This document shows, in pieces, positions 16,647 through 26,966 of a DNA stretch of 64,000 bases (position 1 is the first letter of the stretch; the number at the start of each line of letters is the position of its first letter). The notes beneath the pieces are model-generated. The model was not told the DNA's origin, did not search any database, and saw nothing but the letters and a program-made list of their open reading frames with translations. The position numbers and the translations under genes were made by a program. Source of the DNA: Butyrivibrio fibrisolvens 16/4 (GTDB taxonomy: Bacteria > Bacillota > Clostridia > Lachnospirales > Lachnospiraceae); contig FP929036.1 in assembly GCA_000209815.1 (NCBI GenBank), positions 911,287-975,286 on the forward strand, in the 5' to 3' direction.

Positions 16647-18344
16647 ATGGAAATTGTAAAAGCACCAACAGACCCAGAAAAGAACAGACCATATTTTTAC
16701 ATAATCAAGGATAAGGAAATCTTTACACAATCTGATGAGGAAGGAAAGGGTGTATCCTTCCTGTATCAGAGCGATGGTCGTCTTATCAGTAGCGCTACCT
16801 TCACAGGAAACGTTACAGACGAAAAGATTTTAAAGCTTATGGAGACAGTTGATGGCTTCAAAAAGCTTGTTCATTCTGTTGGTGTTTCAGTAGAAATGGA
16901 AGACAAGGATAAACAGGCAGAATTCGTATTCCAGATGTATGGAAAGAAGGATTTATATGGCGGTGGAGCAAATCTCATTGCTAACGTAAATACGAATTCT
17001 CAGGAAGAAAGAATTTACATGGATGACATCGACTGGACAGAGGATGATGATGTTCCAGGACAGATTCGTATTCACACAGATGCCCCAGAGCAGAAGGCAT
17101 TTCTTTCAGTAAGATTCTTCCTTAATGATGGTTTTGAGGCTCCACCTCAGCTGGAGGAAAAGCCTGTAGATACAGCTTCACCAGAATACAAGAAAATGAT
17201 TGATCGTTCACTTGTAAACCTTGGAAATACAAAGCGTCTTGTGGATGCTGTAAACAAGGCAAAGGCAGGAGAGGATGTTAACATCTGCTACATTGGTGGT
17301 TCTATTACTCAGGGCGCAGGTGCTACACCAATCAACACAGAATGCTATGCTTACAAGTCATTCCTGGGCTTCAAAAAGCTTATGGGAAATGGAGACAATG
17401 TTCATTTCGTTAAGGCTGGAGTAGGCGGAACACCTTCTGAGCTTGGAATGATTCGATTTGACAGAGATGTGCTTAGAGATGGCACTGTAGAGCCTGATAT
17501 TTTAGTTGTTGAATTTGCAGTCAACGACGAGGGAGACGAGACAAAGGGTAATTGCTTCGAGAGTCTTGTAAGACGTGCCCTTGCTCTTCCTAGCCAGCCA
17601 GCAGTAATGTTGATGTTCTCGGTATTTGCGGATGATTATAATCTTCAGGATAGATTATCACCTGTAGGATTCAGATATGACCTTCCAATGGCTAGTGTTA
17701 AGGATGCAGTTGTACCTCAGTTCTACGATAGAGATAAGAGAATACTTACAAAGCATCAGTATTTCTATGACATGTTCCATCCTACAAATTTGGGACATAC
17801 TATTATGGCTGATTCACTTATCAACATTATGGAAAAGGCCCTTAGCAGCCCTGTTCCAACAGAGTACGACCCACGCCTTGATGAGGCACCAGCTATTGGT
17901 AATACATTTGATAACGTTGTTCTTGTGGATAAGAAGGACAATACAGACCTTATCAGTGTACAACCTGGTGGATTCGTATATACGGATGATGTTCTTCAGT
18001 CAGTTGAGATGGATTTAGATTTAAATCTCACAGGAGAGCTTCCATACAACTGGATGTATGATGGTGGCAAGGGAAGCAGCGAACCATTCGAAATGGATGT
18101 AGAGTGCAAAGCACTTGTAATTGTAATGAAGGATTCAGGAGAGGTTGACGCAGCCACAGCAAAGGTTTACGTGGATGGCAAATTTGTCCGTGACCTTGAC
18201 CCATACGTAAACCGTTGGTGCCACTGCAATCCACTCATCGTAATCGACGAGCCTGTAACAGGTAAGCACCACGTAGAGGTTCGCGTCGACAAAGACGACG
18301 TAAGAAATAAATTCACTATATTAGGATTTGGATTAGTTAGATAA
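16647..18344 (+). CDS. SGNH/GDSL-type carbohydrate esterase
   Basis: 565 residues, no signal peptide. A beta-rich N-terminal domain (about 1-180) precedes an SGNH hydrolase domain (about 205-400), followed by a second beta domain to the end. Catalytic elements are visible: Ser219 in YIGGSITQGAG, the Gly block AGVGGTPSE, Asn293 in EFAVNDEG, and Asp375-x-x-His378 in YDMFHPTN. By context it removes acetyl groups from xylo-oligosaccharides in the cytoplasm. It lies 12 bases after the GH3 gene and 12 before GH43, each with its own ribosome site. The CAZy esterase family is not assigned; the N-terminal domain was not recognised. Confidence 0.82.
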   Translation: MEIVKAPTDPEKNRPYFYIIKDKEIFTQSDEEGKGVSFLYQSDGRLISSATFTGNVTDEKILKLMETVDGFKKLVHSVGVSVEMEDKDKQAEFVFQMYGKKDLYGGGANLIANVNTNSQEERIYMDDIDWTEDDDVPGQIRIHTDAPEQKAFLSVRFFLNDGFEAPPQLEEKPVDTASPEYKKMIDRSLVNLGNTKRLVDAVNKAKAGEDVNICYIGGSITQGAGATPINTECYAYKSFLGFKKLMGNGDNVHFVKAGVGGTPSELGMIRFDRDVLRDGTVEPDILVVEFAVNDEGDETKGNCFESLVRRALALPSQPAVMLMFSVFADDYNLQDRLSPVGFRYDLPMASVKDAVVPQFYDRDKRILTKHQYFYDMFHPTNLGHTIMADSLINIMEKALSSPVPTEYDPRLDEAPAIGNTFDNVVLVDKKDNTDLISVQPGGFVYTDDVLQSVEMDLDLNLTGELPYNWMYDGGKGSSEPFEMDVECKALVIVMKDSGEVDAATAKVYVDGKFVRDLDPYVNRWCHCNPLIVIDEPVTGKHHVEVRVDKDDVRNKFTILGFGLVR

Positions 18345-18356
18345 GGAGATTTTATC

Positions 18357-19907
18357 ATGACAATTGCACATAACCCAATACTTAAGGGCTTTTACCCTGA
18401 CCCTTCGGCTTGCCGAGTGGGCGACGACTACTATATTGTTTGTTCCAGCTTTGTTTACGCCCCAGGCGTTCCAATCTTCCACAGCAAGGATTTGGCACAC
18501 TGGGAGCAGATAGGACATGTACTTGATAGAGAAAGCCAGCTTCCAGTAAGCGGTGAGATTTCACGTGGTATCTTCGCTCCTACAATCAGAGAGCACAAAG
18601 GCACATTCTATATGATTACTACAAATGTAAGCCACGGTGGCAACTTTGTAGTAACAGCTAAGAATCCAGCTGGTCCTTGGAGCGAGCCATACTACTTAGG
18701 TGAAGCTGCACCTGGAATCGACCCTTCACTTTTCTTTGATGATGATGACAGATGCTACTATGTTGGTACTCGCCCAAATCCAGAAGGAGTTCGCTACAAC
18801 GGCGATTGGGAAATCTGGGTACAGGAATTAGACCTTAACACAATGCAGCTTGTAGGAGAGTCTATGGCAATCTGGAAGGGTGCTGTTAAGGATGTTATCT
18901 GGCCAGAGGGACCACATCTTTACAAGAAGGATGGCTATTATTATCTTCTTCACGCAGAAGGTGGTACAGGCCCAGAGCACGCTATTTCAGTGGCTCGTTC
19001 AAAGGAATTATTTGCCTGGTTTGAGGGTTGCCCAAGAAATCCTATTTTTTCCCATAGAAATTTAGGTAAGGATTATCCTATAATATATGCTGGTCACGGT
19101 GATTTAATCGATGATAAAAATGGCAATTGGTACATTGTTATGCTTGCTTCACGTCCTTGTGAAAAGCACTGCAGTATCGGTCGTGAGACTTTCCTTGCAA
19201 AGGTAGTTTGGGAAGAGGGATGGCCAGTAATTAATCCAGGTGTTGGCAAATTAACAGATGACGTAGAGCTTCCATTTGAGGAGCATCCTTTCCCAGCTGA
19301 GAATGAATGGAGCGATGAGCTTCACTTCTGGACAAAGGAACTGGATCAGCGTCTTGTTGGTATCGAAAAGAGAAATGAGGAAATTTATTCTCTTACAGAG
19401 CGTCCAGGCTTCCTTCGTTTATTTACTCGTCCAGAGCGTGCAGAGGAAATGTGCTATCCATCATTTTTAGGATTGCGTCAGAAGGATTATTCATTTAAGG
19501 TAAATACTGGAGTTGATTTTACTCCTGCAAATGAAAATGAATGTGGTGGTCTTGTTCTTTTCCAGAATCATGCTAATCATCTTACACTTGAGATAGTATT
19601 AAAGGGTGGCAAGAAGGTTCTTCAGGTTCGTAAAACCGTTAAGGGTGAGGAGACAGTTTCTGCATCAGTAGATGTTAATGCTGAGGTTGTTACCATCGAG
19701 CTTCAGGCTAAGGCACAAAAGGCAGATGCTTATCTTGTGGAAAATGGAAAGCATACTCTTATTGAGGCTGGCATCGATTTATTACCATATACCACAGAAG
19801 AGGCAGGAGGATTTGTTGGATGTACAGTGGGAATGTACACTTCATCAAATGGCAAGCCTTCTGACAACCACTGCGATTTTGCATGGCTTACCTTAGAAAA
19901 AATGTAA
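18357..19907 (+). CDS. GH43 beta-xylosidase/alpha-L-arabinofuranosidase
   Basis: 516 residues, cytoplasmic. The five-bladed propeller catalytic domain spans about 4-310 with the GH43 triad visible: Asp15 in FYPDPSACR, Asp122 in GIDPSLFF, Glu184 in WPEGPHLY. A C-terminal beta-sandwich (about 320-515) is usual for GH43 xylosidases. It would trim xylose or arabinose from the ends of imported arabinoxylo-oligosaccharides. GGAG lies 8 bases upstream of the ATG. It is the last gene before the two-component system and 18 bases from it. Xylosidase versus arabinosidase activity cannot be read from sequence. Confidence 0.9.
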   Translation: MTIAHNPILKGFYPDPSACRVGDDYYIVCSSFVYAPGVPIFHSKDLAHWEQIGHVLDRESQLPVSGEISRGIFAPTIREHKGTFYMITTNVSHGGNFVVTAKNPAGPWSEPYYLGEAAPGIDPSLFFDDDDRCYYVGTRPNPEGVRYNGDWEIWVQELDLNTMQLVGESMAIWKGAVKDVIWPEGPHLYKKDGYYYLLHAEGGTGPEHAISVARSKELFAWFEGCPRNPIFSHRNLGKDYPIIYAGHGDLIDDKNGNWYIVMLASRPCEKHCSIGRETFLAKVVWEEGWPVINPGVGKLTDDVELPFEEHPFPAENEWSDELHFWTKELDQRLVGIEKRNEEIYSLTERPGFLRLFTRPERAEEMCYPSFLGLRQKDYSFKVNTGVDFTPANENECGGLVLFQNHANHLTLEIVLKGGKKVLQVRKTVKGEETVSASVDVNAEVVTIELQAKAQKADAYLVENGKHTLIEAGIDLLPYTTEEAGGFVGCTVGMYTSSNGKPSDNHCDFAWLTLEKM

Positions 19908-19924
19908 TTATTGGGTGATTTTTA

Positions 19925-21532
19925 ATGACGAAGTTTGATTCTTTTTTTGACAGATATATTCTGAAGACAGCATCAAAGAGAAGATTGATAGCATTCTATA
20001 TAGTGTTTGTTATTATCCCTATCATCATTGTTGATGGTATTGTTATTTCTGGCGCATTTCGTTCTGAACGTGCAGCTAGAGAGCATACCATGGAGAATCA
20101 GGCTAACGCCATTAATTACACCTTTACAAATCAGATAGATCAGGCTGCTAAGCTGGGCAATGCCCTTTATAGCAGCCTCTATGTTGATAGATTTTTAAAT
20201 ACAAAATTCTCTTCAAACCTAGACTACTATAATGCATATCACGATTGCTTTGATGATACACTGCTCAAATTAGTAGAGGGGCAGTCAGGTCTTAATTTCT
20301 ATATCTACCTTGATAATGATACCGTTACGAACGGTTCGGAATTTCAGAGACTGGACCAGGCATATGGTACAGATTGGTATACCTATGTGGAGGAATCAGG
20401 CCTTAATAAGGGCTTGTACTTTGGCAGAAGAAAAACTGCTGATGGTCAGACTCAAAAGACTATCTATTATTTCCAAAGATTGAATTACTATAACAATGTT
20501 TCCAACAATATTCTTGTGGTTATAGTTGATTATGGTAAGCTCTCAGAAACTATTTCAAATTTAAATTACGAAAATCGTGCTTATATCTGCGATAGCAACA
20601 GGGTGCTTATGTCCAACAGTAGATATAGCAATATAAATAAAGATTACGATTTAAAGCTTAATCATAATAATATCGCTTATTCTCAGGATTTTGAGATTTA
20701 CAATCAAATCCTTACTATAGATGTTGTGGCAGGAAACGATTCATTTATCAATGCTTTTAAGAGTCGTTGGTATCAGTTTATTGTGCTGATTATTGTGAAT
20801 TTGATGTTGCCTATTTATGTAAGTAATATTTTGAATACTGTATATCAGAACAAGCTGAAGGAACAGGAATCCTTAATGGCTCGTAAGAATGCAGAGCTTT
20901 TGGCTTTACACAGCCAGATTAATCCACATTTCCTTTTCAATGCTTTAGAGAGCATCAGAATGCATTCGTTATTAAAGCAGGAGACAGAAACCTCTAAAAT
21001 GGTGGAGCATTTGGCGAAGCTTCAGCGTCAGTATACAGAGTGGAATGATGATAATGTCACTATCGAGAAAGAAATTGAATTCGTAAATGCGTATTTAGAG
21101 TTGCAAAAATATCGTTTTGGTGACAGACTATCATTTGAAATTGATGTTGCTGAAGAATGCTTGAAATTATTAATTCCAAAGCTTACTATAGTAACGTTCG
21201 TTGAAAATGCATGCGTACATGGAATCGAAAGCAAGATTACACCAGGATGGATTTTTGTACGAATATCTTCCGATGGAGAATTTATGACTCTGGAGATTGA
21301 AGATACCGGAAACGGTATGGATGAAGACGAGGGGAAGTCGCTTCTTAGAAGAATGCGTTTCGCTAACATCGAAATGCTTAAGGAAAAGGGTAGAGTAGGC
21401 ATTGTAAATGCATGCCTTAGATTAAAAATGATGTCAGAGGACGAGGTTTCCTTTGATCTAGATTCAGAGCTGGGCACTGGCACACTTGTGCAGATAGTTG
21501 TTCCAGTTAAGTATTTAAAGGGGTTATTGTAA
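19925..21532 (+). CDS. YesM-type sensor histidine kinase
   Basis: 535 residues. A membrane segment at about 20-43 and another at about 285-305 enclose an extracellular sensing domain. The cytoplasmic part carries the His_kinase H-box QINPHFLFNALESIRMH and ATPase motifs VENACVHGIESK (N box) and DTGNGMD (G1). This class senses extracellular oligosaccharides, often with the binding protein of an adjacent ABC system, and phosphorylates a YesN-type AraC regulator, encoded 2 bases downstream. It lies between the two transporter operons. The ribosome site is weak (GGGTGA), suggesting low expression. Confidence 0.92.
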   Translation: MTKFDSFFDRYILKTASKRRLIAFYIVFVIIPIIIVDGIVISGAFRSERAAREHTMENQANAINYTFTNQIDQAAKLGNALYSSLYVDRFLNTKFSSNLDYYNAYHDCFDDTLLKLVEGQSGLNFYIYLDNDTVTNGSEFQRLDQAYGTDWYTYVEESGLNKGLYFGRRKTADGQTQKTIYYFQRLNYYNNVSNNILVVIVDYGKLSETISNLNYENRAYICDSNRVLMSNSRYSNINKDYDLKLNHNNIAYSQDFEIYNQILTIDVVAGNDSFINAFKSRWYQFIVLIIVNLMLPIYVSNILNTVYQNKLKEQESLMARKNAELLALHSQINPHFLFNALESIRMHSLLKQETETSKMVEHLAKLQRQYTEWNDDNVTIEKEIEFVNAYLELQKYRFGDRLSFEIDVAEECLKLLIPKLTIVTFVENACVHGIESKITPGWIFVRISSDGEFMTLEIEDTGNGMDEDEGKSLLRRMRFANIEMLKEKGRVGIVNACLRLKMMSEDEVSFDLDSELGTGTLVQIVVPVKYLKGLL

Positions 21533-21534
21533 TA

Positions 21535-23112
21535 ATGTTAGAAGTTTTATTGGTTGATGATGAGCCATTCATCTTGCAGGGCTTACAGCTTTTAGTAGAT
21601 TGGGAAAAGGAAGGCTGCCATATTAGCACTGCTTCAAATGGCAAAGAGGCACTTGATTATGTTGAATCTAACCCGGTAGATTTGATTATTTCAGATATTA
21701 AGATGCCTGTTATGTCCGGAGTGGATTTGTTGAAAAATCTTAGGACTCAGCTTAATCAGGATACATATTTTGTTATTGTAAGTGGTTATGCAGAATTTGG
21801 CTATGCACAGGAAGCTCTTCGTTACGATTGTACAGATTATATTTTAAAGCCAGTGGAGCAGGAACAGCTGGTTGGAATTATAAATAAGGTTTCTGCATTA
21901 AATCAAGCCAAAACATCACGTACACAGGATGGCATAAAAAGGAAAAGGCATATATGGAGCGTGTCCTTATGCGTCTTCTCAGTGGAAAATATGATATAAA
22001 TGATTTGGAATACATTTCCAAAAAGACAGATATAGATGAGGAAAAATGCTATGTGGAGATTCAGCTGGACGAGCAGAATCCTACAGAGGAGTTTTCCGAT
22101 GATGATAAAAAGCAATGCTTGCAAAGATATATTCTGCAGCAACAGATTATCTAAAGGATGATGCGGATTTTTGCATCAGAGATATATCCGATAGCGAGCA
22201 GGTATATGATATAGGTTTTGTATATAGTGATAGTATGGGTCAGCGCCTGCAGCTTACTACCAGGGAGTATCTGGTGGGGCTTTTGGAATATCTGGAGGCC
22301 AATACTAATCTTTCCATTACAGTGCTTGTAGGAAAATCAGTTACAGGCATAAAAAACATTTCAAAATCCTACGGAACAGCTAATATGCTCCATTCCCTTC
22401 AGGGCTTCCGTGAAAAGAAAAACATTTATTTCTATGAGGAAGAGTACAAGGTTGGGGAATCTGGCATCATTATCTGTAAAAAGGAGCTTGATGCTTTGAT
22501 TGCTGCCATAGAGCGCGGTGAGCATGTAGAAATTCGTAAATGCGTAGATGATTTCTACGGTGAAATGCAAAAGACAGGTGTTACAGGTTCTACCATGAAT
22601 CTTAATATTAATTACCTGTTATTCCAGCTGATACATCTTGCCAGCGAGCTTGATAGCGAGGTTAACCAGGAGGAGATTCTTCGTATCATTTCAGAAACCA
22701 CTTCTGAAGAGGGAATCAGCCGTGGAGGTAAAACTCACCTTTGCCGTATGGCCTATGCATATGGAGAGTATATTGCTCAGCTTCGTAAAAACGTATCAAG
22801 AGGTGTTCTTGGTGATGTGGAAGAGGAAATCAAAAAGAACTTCGCATCAAACCTTACACTGAAGGATCTCAGCGAAAAGTACTTTGTTAATTCTGCTTAT
22901 TTAGGTCAGTTGTTTAGAAAAAATACGGCTGCTCATTTAAGGATTATCTTAACAAAAAGAGAATAGAGGAGGCTGCTCGGTTACTTCGTAAAACGGATAT
23001 GAAAATTTATGAGGTGGCAGAGGCAGTAGGCTATAAGGATGCAGACTACTTTGTAAACAAGTTTATTGAGGCAATGGGCTGCACCCCTACAAAATACAAG
23101 AAGAATTTCTAA
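21535..23112 (+). pseudogene. YesN-type AraC response regulator, three frameshifts
   Basis: The receiver domain is intact (LLVDDEPF; phospho-Asp in DLIISDIKMPVMSG; Lys in ILKPVEQEQ). The rest is split by three single-base losses at A runs: 21936-21940 (A5), 22107-22111 (A5) and 22918-22923 (A6). Restoring one A at each gives a continuous 526-residue regulator with a linker domain and a C-terminal AraC double helix-turn-helix (LKDLSEKYFVNSAYLGQLF, then RKKYGCSFKDYL, KIYEVAEAVGYKDADYF, CTPTKYKKNF). It would activate transporter 2 and its enzymes. Three losses in one gene could mean real decay, but the pattern matches errors elsewhere in the window. Confidence 0.85.
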
Positions 23113-23116
23113 TCCA

Positions 23117-23162
23117 AGCCTTCCCCTTGAGGGGAAGGTGGCCTGAAAGGCCGGATGAGGTG
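23117..23162 (+). repeat. Dispersed two-hairpin repeat, copy 1
   Basis: Immediately after the regulator stop lies a CCTTCCCC-TTGA-GGGGAAGG hairpin, then a GGCC-TGAAA-GGCC hairpin, then GGATGAGGTG. The same layout recurs at 52381-52428 with a different but still self-complementary second hairpin, so the structure is conserved rather than the bases. Such repeats are common between genes in Clostridia. Confidence 0.85.
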
Positions 23163-23172
23163 TTAAATTATA

Positions 23173-23208
23173 GGGGGGAGAAATTTTTAAAATTTCTCCC
23201 CCCTTTTT
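23173..23208 (+). terminator. Strong intrinsic terminator
   Basis: GGGGGGAGAAATTTT pairs with AAAATTTCTCCCCCC over 15 bases, followed by TTTTT (23204-23208). It separates the two-component genes from transporter 2. Confidence 0.92.
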
Positions 23209-23302
23209 CTATACTTTCTCCGATGTTTTGTTCACAGAAAAGACATAGAATACTATCATACGAAAGGGACAAAAGTCCCGGAGAATAATAGGAGGGTTAT
23301 TT

Positions 23303-24976
23303 ATGAAAAAGAAAATTGTAAGCGCTGTACTTTGCGCTGCAATGCTCTCAAGCATGTTTGCTGGATGTGGTAAGCAGGCAGCAAGCGGCGGAGCAGTCAA
23401 TGAAGATGGTATCAAGGAATTTACAGCATTCTTTGCAGTACCTGGTTCAGAAATCAATGATGACAATGAGATTCAGCAGATCATCGCTGAAAAGACAGGC
23501 TGCAAGGTTAAGGAGACTTGGCTTACAGGTCAGACAGCTGAAGAGGCAGTTGGTACTCTTATTGCTGGTGGCGAGTATCCAGATTTCATCGAAGGTGGAA
23601 ATGGTTCAAAGCAGCTTTATGAGGCAGGCGCTCTTGTAGCACTTGATGATTACATTGATAAGTATCCAAACATTAAGGAATACTTCACAGAGCAGGAATG
23701 GGATCAGCTTCGTCAGAGCGACGGACATATCTACTGGATTCCACAGTTCTCTAACATCTATGGTCAGGAACGTGCTTGTACACACAACGATGAGGCATTC
23801 TGGATTCAGGCAAGAGTTCTTGAGTGGGCTGGATATCCAAAGATTGAGACAATGGATGAGTACTTCGATCTTATCGAAAAGTACAACGAAGCAAACCCAA
23901 CAATGGCTGATGGTACAACAAAGAATATCCCTTACACAATCCTTTGCGATGACTGGAGATACTTCTGCTTAGAGAATGCACCAGAGTTCCTTGATGGTTA
24001 TCCAAACGATGGATCAGTTATCGTAGATCCAGAGAAGCTTCAGGTTATCGATTACAACACAACAGATACAGCTGTTAAGTACTTCAAGAAGCTTAACGAA
24101 GAGTATCACAAGGGTATCGTAGATCCTGAGTCATTCACACAGACATATGATGAGTACATCGCTAAGATTTCTTCTGGCCGTGTACTTGGTATGATTGATC
24201 AGTGGTGGGATTTCGCTTACACAGGCGAGGACGCAATCAAGTCAGCAGGTCTTGATGAGCAGGGTTGCCAGTACGTTCCACTTCCAATCACAATTGAGAA
24301 GGGTATGAAGAACCAGTGGCACAACTCAGGCGGAGTTCTTAACGTATCTTCAGGTCTTGCAATCACAACATCTTGTAAAGATGTAGATGCAGCACTTCAG
24401 TTCGTAAACGATCTTCTTGATCAGGAGATTCACGATCTCAGATTCTGGGGTGTTAAGGATGTAGATTACAAGGTTGGCGATGACGGATTATACTACAGAA
24501 CACCAGAGATGAGAAAGCAGGCAGCTGATACAGCTTACAAGGCAGCTCATACATGTTCTTACTCATACTTCCCACAGTATTCTGGAACAAGCCGCGATGG
24601 CAAGAATGCTATGAAGTCTGATGGACAGGAGCAGGAATTCTTCGATGGTCTTTCAGAGCCAATCAAGAAGTGCTTCGAAGCTTATGGCGCTAAGACATAT
24701 GTAGAAATGCTTGGCACATCAGAGAAGCCAGGTGACTGGTATCCAATGTACACATATTCAAACACATTAACAACTGACACACCAGGTGGTACAGCTTGGA
24801 CAAAGATGGGTGAGATTAAGCACCAGTATCTTCCAAAGGTTGTTATGGCTGACGACTTCGATAAGGGTTGGGCTGAGTATATGAAGGCATACGAAGAGTG
24901 CAAGCCAGAAGATTTCATCTCAGAGATGCAGACAGAGCTCGAGAGAAGAATGACAGAAGCAGCTAAGTACAAATAA
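23303..24976 (+). CDS. Sugar-binding lipoprotein of ABC transporter 2
   Basis: 557 residues. The signal KKIVSAVLCAAMLSSMFAGC ends in a clear lipobox (FAGC). The mature part is a large LplA-type binding protein (IIAEKTGCKVKETWLTG, IAGGEYPDFIEGGNG, KGIVDPESFTQTYDEYIA). TAGGAGGG precedes the ATG by 8 bases. It is encoded directly after the YesMN pair, which by analogy should control it. Codon use is highly optimised. It differs enough from the first binding protein to suggest another oligosaccharide size or decoration. Confidence 0.92.
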   Translation: MKKKIVSAVLCAAMLSSMFAGCGKQAASGGAVNEDGIKEFTAFFAVPGSEINDDNEIQQIIAEKTGCKVKETWLTGQTAEEAVGTLIAGGEYPDFIEGGNGSKQLYEAGALVALDDYIDKYPNIKEYFTEQEWDQLRQSDGHIYWIPQFSNIYGQERACTHNDEAFWIQARVLEWAGYPKIETMDEYFDLIEKYNEANPTMADGTTKNIPYTILCDDWRYFCLENAPEFLDGYPNDGSVIVDPEKLQVIDYNTTDTAVKYFKKLNEEYHKGIVDPESFTQTYDEYIAKISSGRVLGMIDQWWDFAYTGEDAIKSAGLDEQGCQYVPLPITIEKGMKNQWHNSGGVLNVSSGLAITTSCKDVDAALQFVNDLLDQEIHDLRFWGVKDVDYKVGDDGLYYRTPEMRKQAADTAYKAAHTCSYSYFPQYSGTSRDGKNAMKSDGQEQEFFDGLSEPIKKCFEAYGAKTYVEMLGTSEKPGDWYPMYTYSNTLTTDTPGGTAWTKMGEIKHQYLPKVVMADDFDKGWAEYMKAYEECKPEDFISEMQTELERRMTEAAKYK

Positions 24977-24991
24977 GATTTAATTTGGTAA

Positions 24992-25036
24992 AAAGATAAA
25001 CCCTTGGCGGGCATTATCATAGTGCCCGCCATCTTT
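24992..25036 (+). terminator. Intra-operon attenuating hairpin
   Basis: GGCGGGCA (25006-25013) pairs with TGCCCGCC (25023-25030); AAAGAT (24992-24997) and ATCTTT (25031-25036) extend it across an internal bulge. Only a short T-rich tract follows, so partial termination, keeping the binding protein in excess over permeases, is likely. Confidence 0.7.
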
Positions 25037-25079
25037 ATACCTATTTTTTAGAGATTTTGCAGTAATTTGGGAGGTAATT

Positions 25080-25997
25080 ATGACAAAGAAAACATTCAAT
25101 ATGGCCGATTTTAAGCGCCAGAGAATTCTTATTATCTGGGCAGCTGCAATCGTAATTTATGGAATCGTATTCCATTATGCACCACTTGTTGGATGGCTTA
25201 TGGCATTTCAGAATTATAAGCCAGTAACAGGTCTTTTACATTCACAGTTCGTAGGATTAGATAAGTTCAAGGTATTATTTTCAGATGTATCATTCCTTAG
25301 AGTTATTCGTAACACTTTGGCAATGGGTGTTATAAACCTTGCAGCTACATTTGTTATGGCTATTTTATTCGCAATTCTTTTGAATGAAATGGCATTCAAG
25401 GGTGGCAAGAAGGTCGTTCAGACTATTTCTTACTTACCTCACTTCCTTTCTTGGATCATCGTTACAGGTATTCTTCACGATGCACTTTCAGGAACAGGTA
25501 TCATCAACACAGTAATGTTACACTTTGGTTGGATTACACAGCCAATCAACTTTTTTGCACACGAAAAATACTTCTGGCCAATCGTAGCCTTCGCTAATGT
25601 TTGGAAGGAGACAGGCTGGAATGCAATTATATATTTAGCAGCTATTACATCTATTGACCCATCACTTTATGAAGCAGCAGCTATCGATGGTGCTGGTAGA
25701 TGGGCAAAGATCAAGCACGTAACACTTCCTGGTATCAAGCCAACAATTATGATTCTTCTTCTTATGAATGTTGGTAACGTACTTAATGCCGGATTCGAAA
25801 TTCAGTACTTACTTGGAAATGGTCTTGTACAGAACGTATCACAGACAATTGATATCTACGTTTTGAAATGGGGTATCAGCCAGGGCGATTACTCAATCGG
25901 TACTGCAGCAGGTATCTTTAAGAGTTTGGTTTCAATTATTCTTATTGTATTCTTCAACCATATTGCTAAGAAGCACGGTGAAGAAAGATTATTCTAG
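25080..25997 (+). CDS. Sugar ABC transporter permease, LplB type (transporter 2)
   Basis: 305 residues with six membrane segments. The EAA loop is EAAAIDGAGRWAKIKHVTLP; the early HYAPLVGWLMAFQNYKP motif is characteristic of LplB permeases. GGGAGG precedes the ATG. Partner of the permease starting 12 bases after its stop. No ATPase is encoded in the window for this system either. Confidence 0.92.
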   Translation: MTKKTFNMADFKRQRILIIWAAAIVIYGIVFHYAPLVGWLMAFQNYKPVTGLLHSQFVGLDKFKVLFSDVSFLRVIRNTLAMGVINLAATFVMAILFAILLNEMAFKGGKKVVQTISYLPHFLSWIIVTGILHDALSGTGIINTVMLHFGWITQPINFFAHEKYFWPIVAFANVWKETGWNAIIYLAAITSIDPSLYEAAAIDGAGRWAKIKHVTLPGIKPTIMILLLMNVGNVLNAGFEIQYLLGNGLVQNVSQTIDIYVLKWGISQGDYSIGTAAGIFKSLVSIILIVFFNHIAKKHGEERLF

Positions 25998-26009
25998 GAG
26001 GTGTGCAGC

Positions 26010-26966
26010 ATGGATCAGACATTAGATTTAACAAGCACCGCCGGAAAAACCAAGGAGGTCGCTATGGGAAAAGCTAGAAAACGCAAGAAGATTTCAGGCG
26101 CTGATTTAGCATTTAGAATTTGCAATGGCATTTTTATGATTTGCTTTGTAATTATTACACTTTATCCAGTTTTAAATACACTTGCAGTATCATTAAACGA
26201 TGGTACTGACGCTCTTAGAGGTGGCATTTATCTTTGGCCAAGAGTATTTACCTGGAAGAACTATGAGACAGTATTATCTAAGGACAACCTTGTTACTGGT
26301 GCTGTTGTCACTGTAGCAAGAACACTCATTGGTACAGTTCTTGCTCTTGTAACAAACGCTATACTTGCTTTTATCGTAAGCCGTAAGAACTTTATGTTCG
26401 CTAAGCAGGTATCACTATTTTGGGTTATCACTATGTATGTTAACGGTGGATTGATTCCTACATTCCTCCTTTTTAAATCCCTAGGACTAACAAACAGCTT
26501 TGCTGTTTACGTAATACCTGGAATGTTATCTGCCTTTAACATGCTTGTTATCAGAACCTACATGAGAGGTATTCCTGACAGTTTAGAGGAGTCAGCACAG
26601 TTAGATGGAGCTGGTTACACAACTATTTTCCTAAAGATTATTTCTCCATTATGTAAACCAGTTTATGCAACTGTTGCTCTCTTCGTTGCTGTAGGACAGT
26701 GGAACTCTTGGTTCGATGCAATGCTTTATAACAGAATGGCTTCACAGTATACAACATTGCAGTATGAGCTTATGAAACTCCTTTCTTCAGTATCAAACCA
26801 AAGCTCATCTGCAGAAGCTATGAAGAATGCTGGTGAAGGTTCAGTAACACCTACATCAGTAAGAGCTGCAGCTACAATTATTACAATGCTTCCAATTATT
26901 TGTATTTATCCATTCTTACAGAAGTACTTCGTAACTGGCTTGACATTAGGTGGAGTTAAGGAATAA
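26010..26966 (+). CDS. Sugar ABC transporter permease, LplC/YtcP type (transporter 2)
   Basis: 318 residues: a basic N-terminal tail (MGKARKRKKISGAD) and six membrane segments. The EAA loop is ESAQLDGAGYTTIFLKIISP, and the end is LQKYFVTGLTLGGVKE. AGGAGG sits just before GTG 26001; ATG 26010, 9 bases from it, is the more likely start. Its TAA overlaps the ATG of the GH8 gene by one base, so the enzyme is translationally coupled to the transporter. Confidence 0.9.
   Translation: MDQTLDLTSTAGKTKEVAMGKARKRKKISGADLAFRICNGIFMICFVIITLYPVLNTLAVSLNDGTDALRGGIYLWPRVFTWKNYETVLSKDNLVTGAVVTVARTLIGTVLALVTNAILAFIVSRKNFMFAKQVSLFWVITMYVNGGLIPTFLLFKSLGLTNSFAVYVIPGMLSAFNMLVIRTYMRGIPDSLEESAQLDGAGYTTIFLKIISPLCKPVYATVALFVAVGQWNSWFDAMLYNRMASQYTTLQYELMKLLSSVSNQSSSAEAMKNAGEGSVTPTSVRAAATIITMLPIICIYPFLQKYFVTGLTLGGVKE

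Noticed and set aside
21936..22923. Programmed frameshifting in the response regulator
   Set aside because: Three independent sites in A5-A6 runs, without slippery heptamers plus stem-loops, match the window-wide A/T-run indel pattern better.
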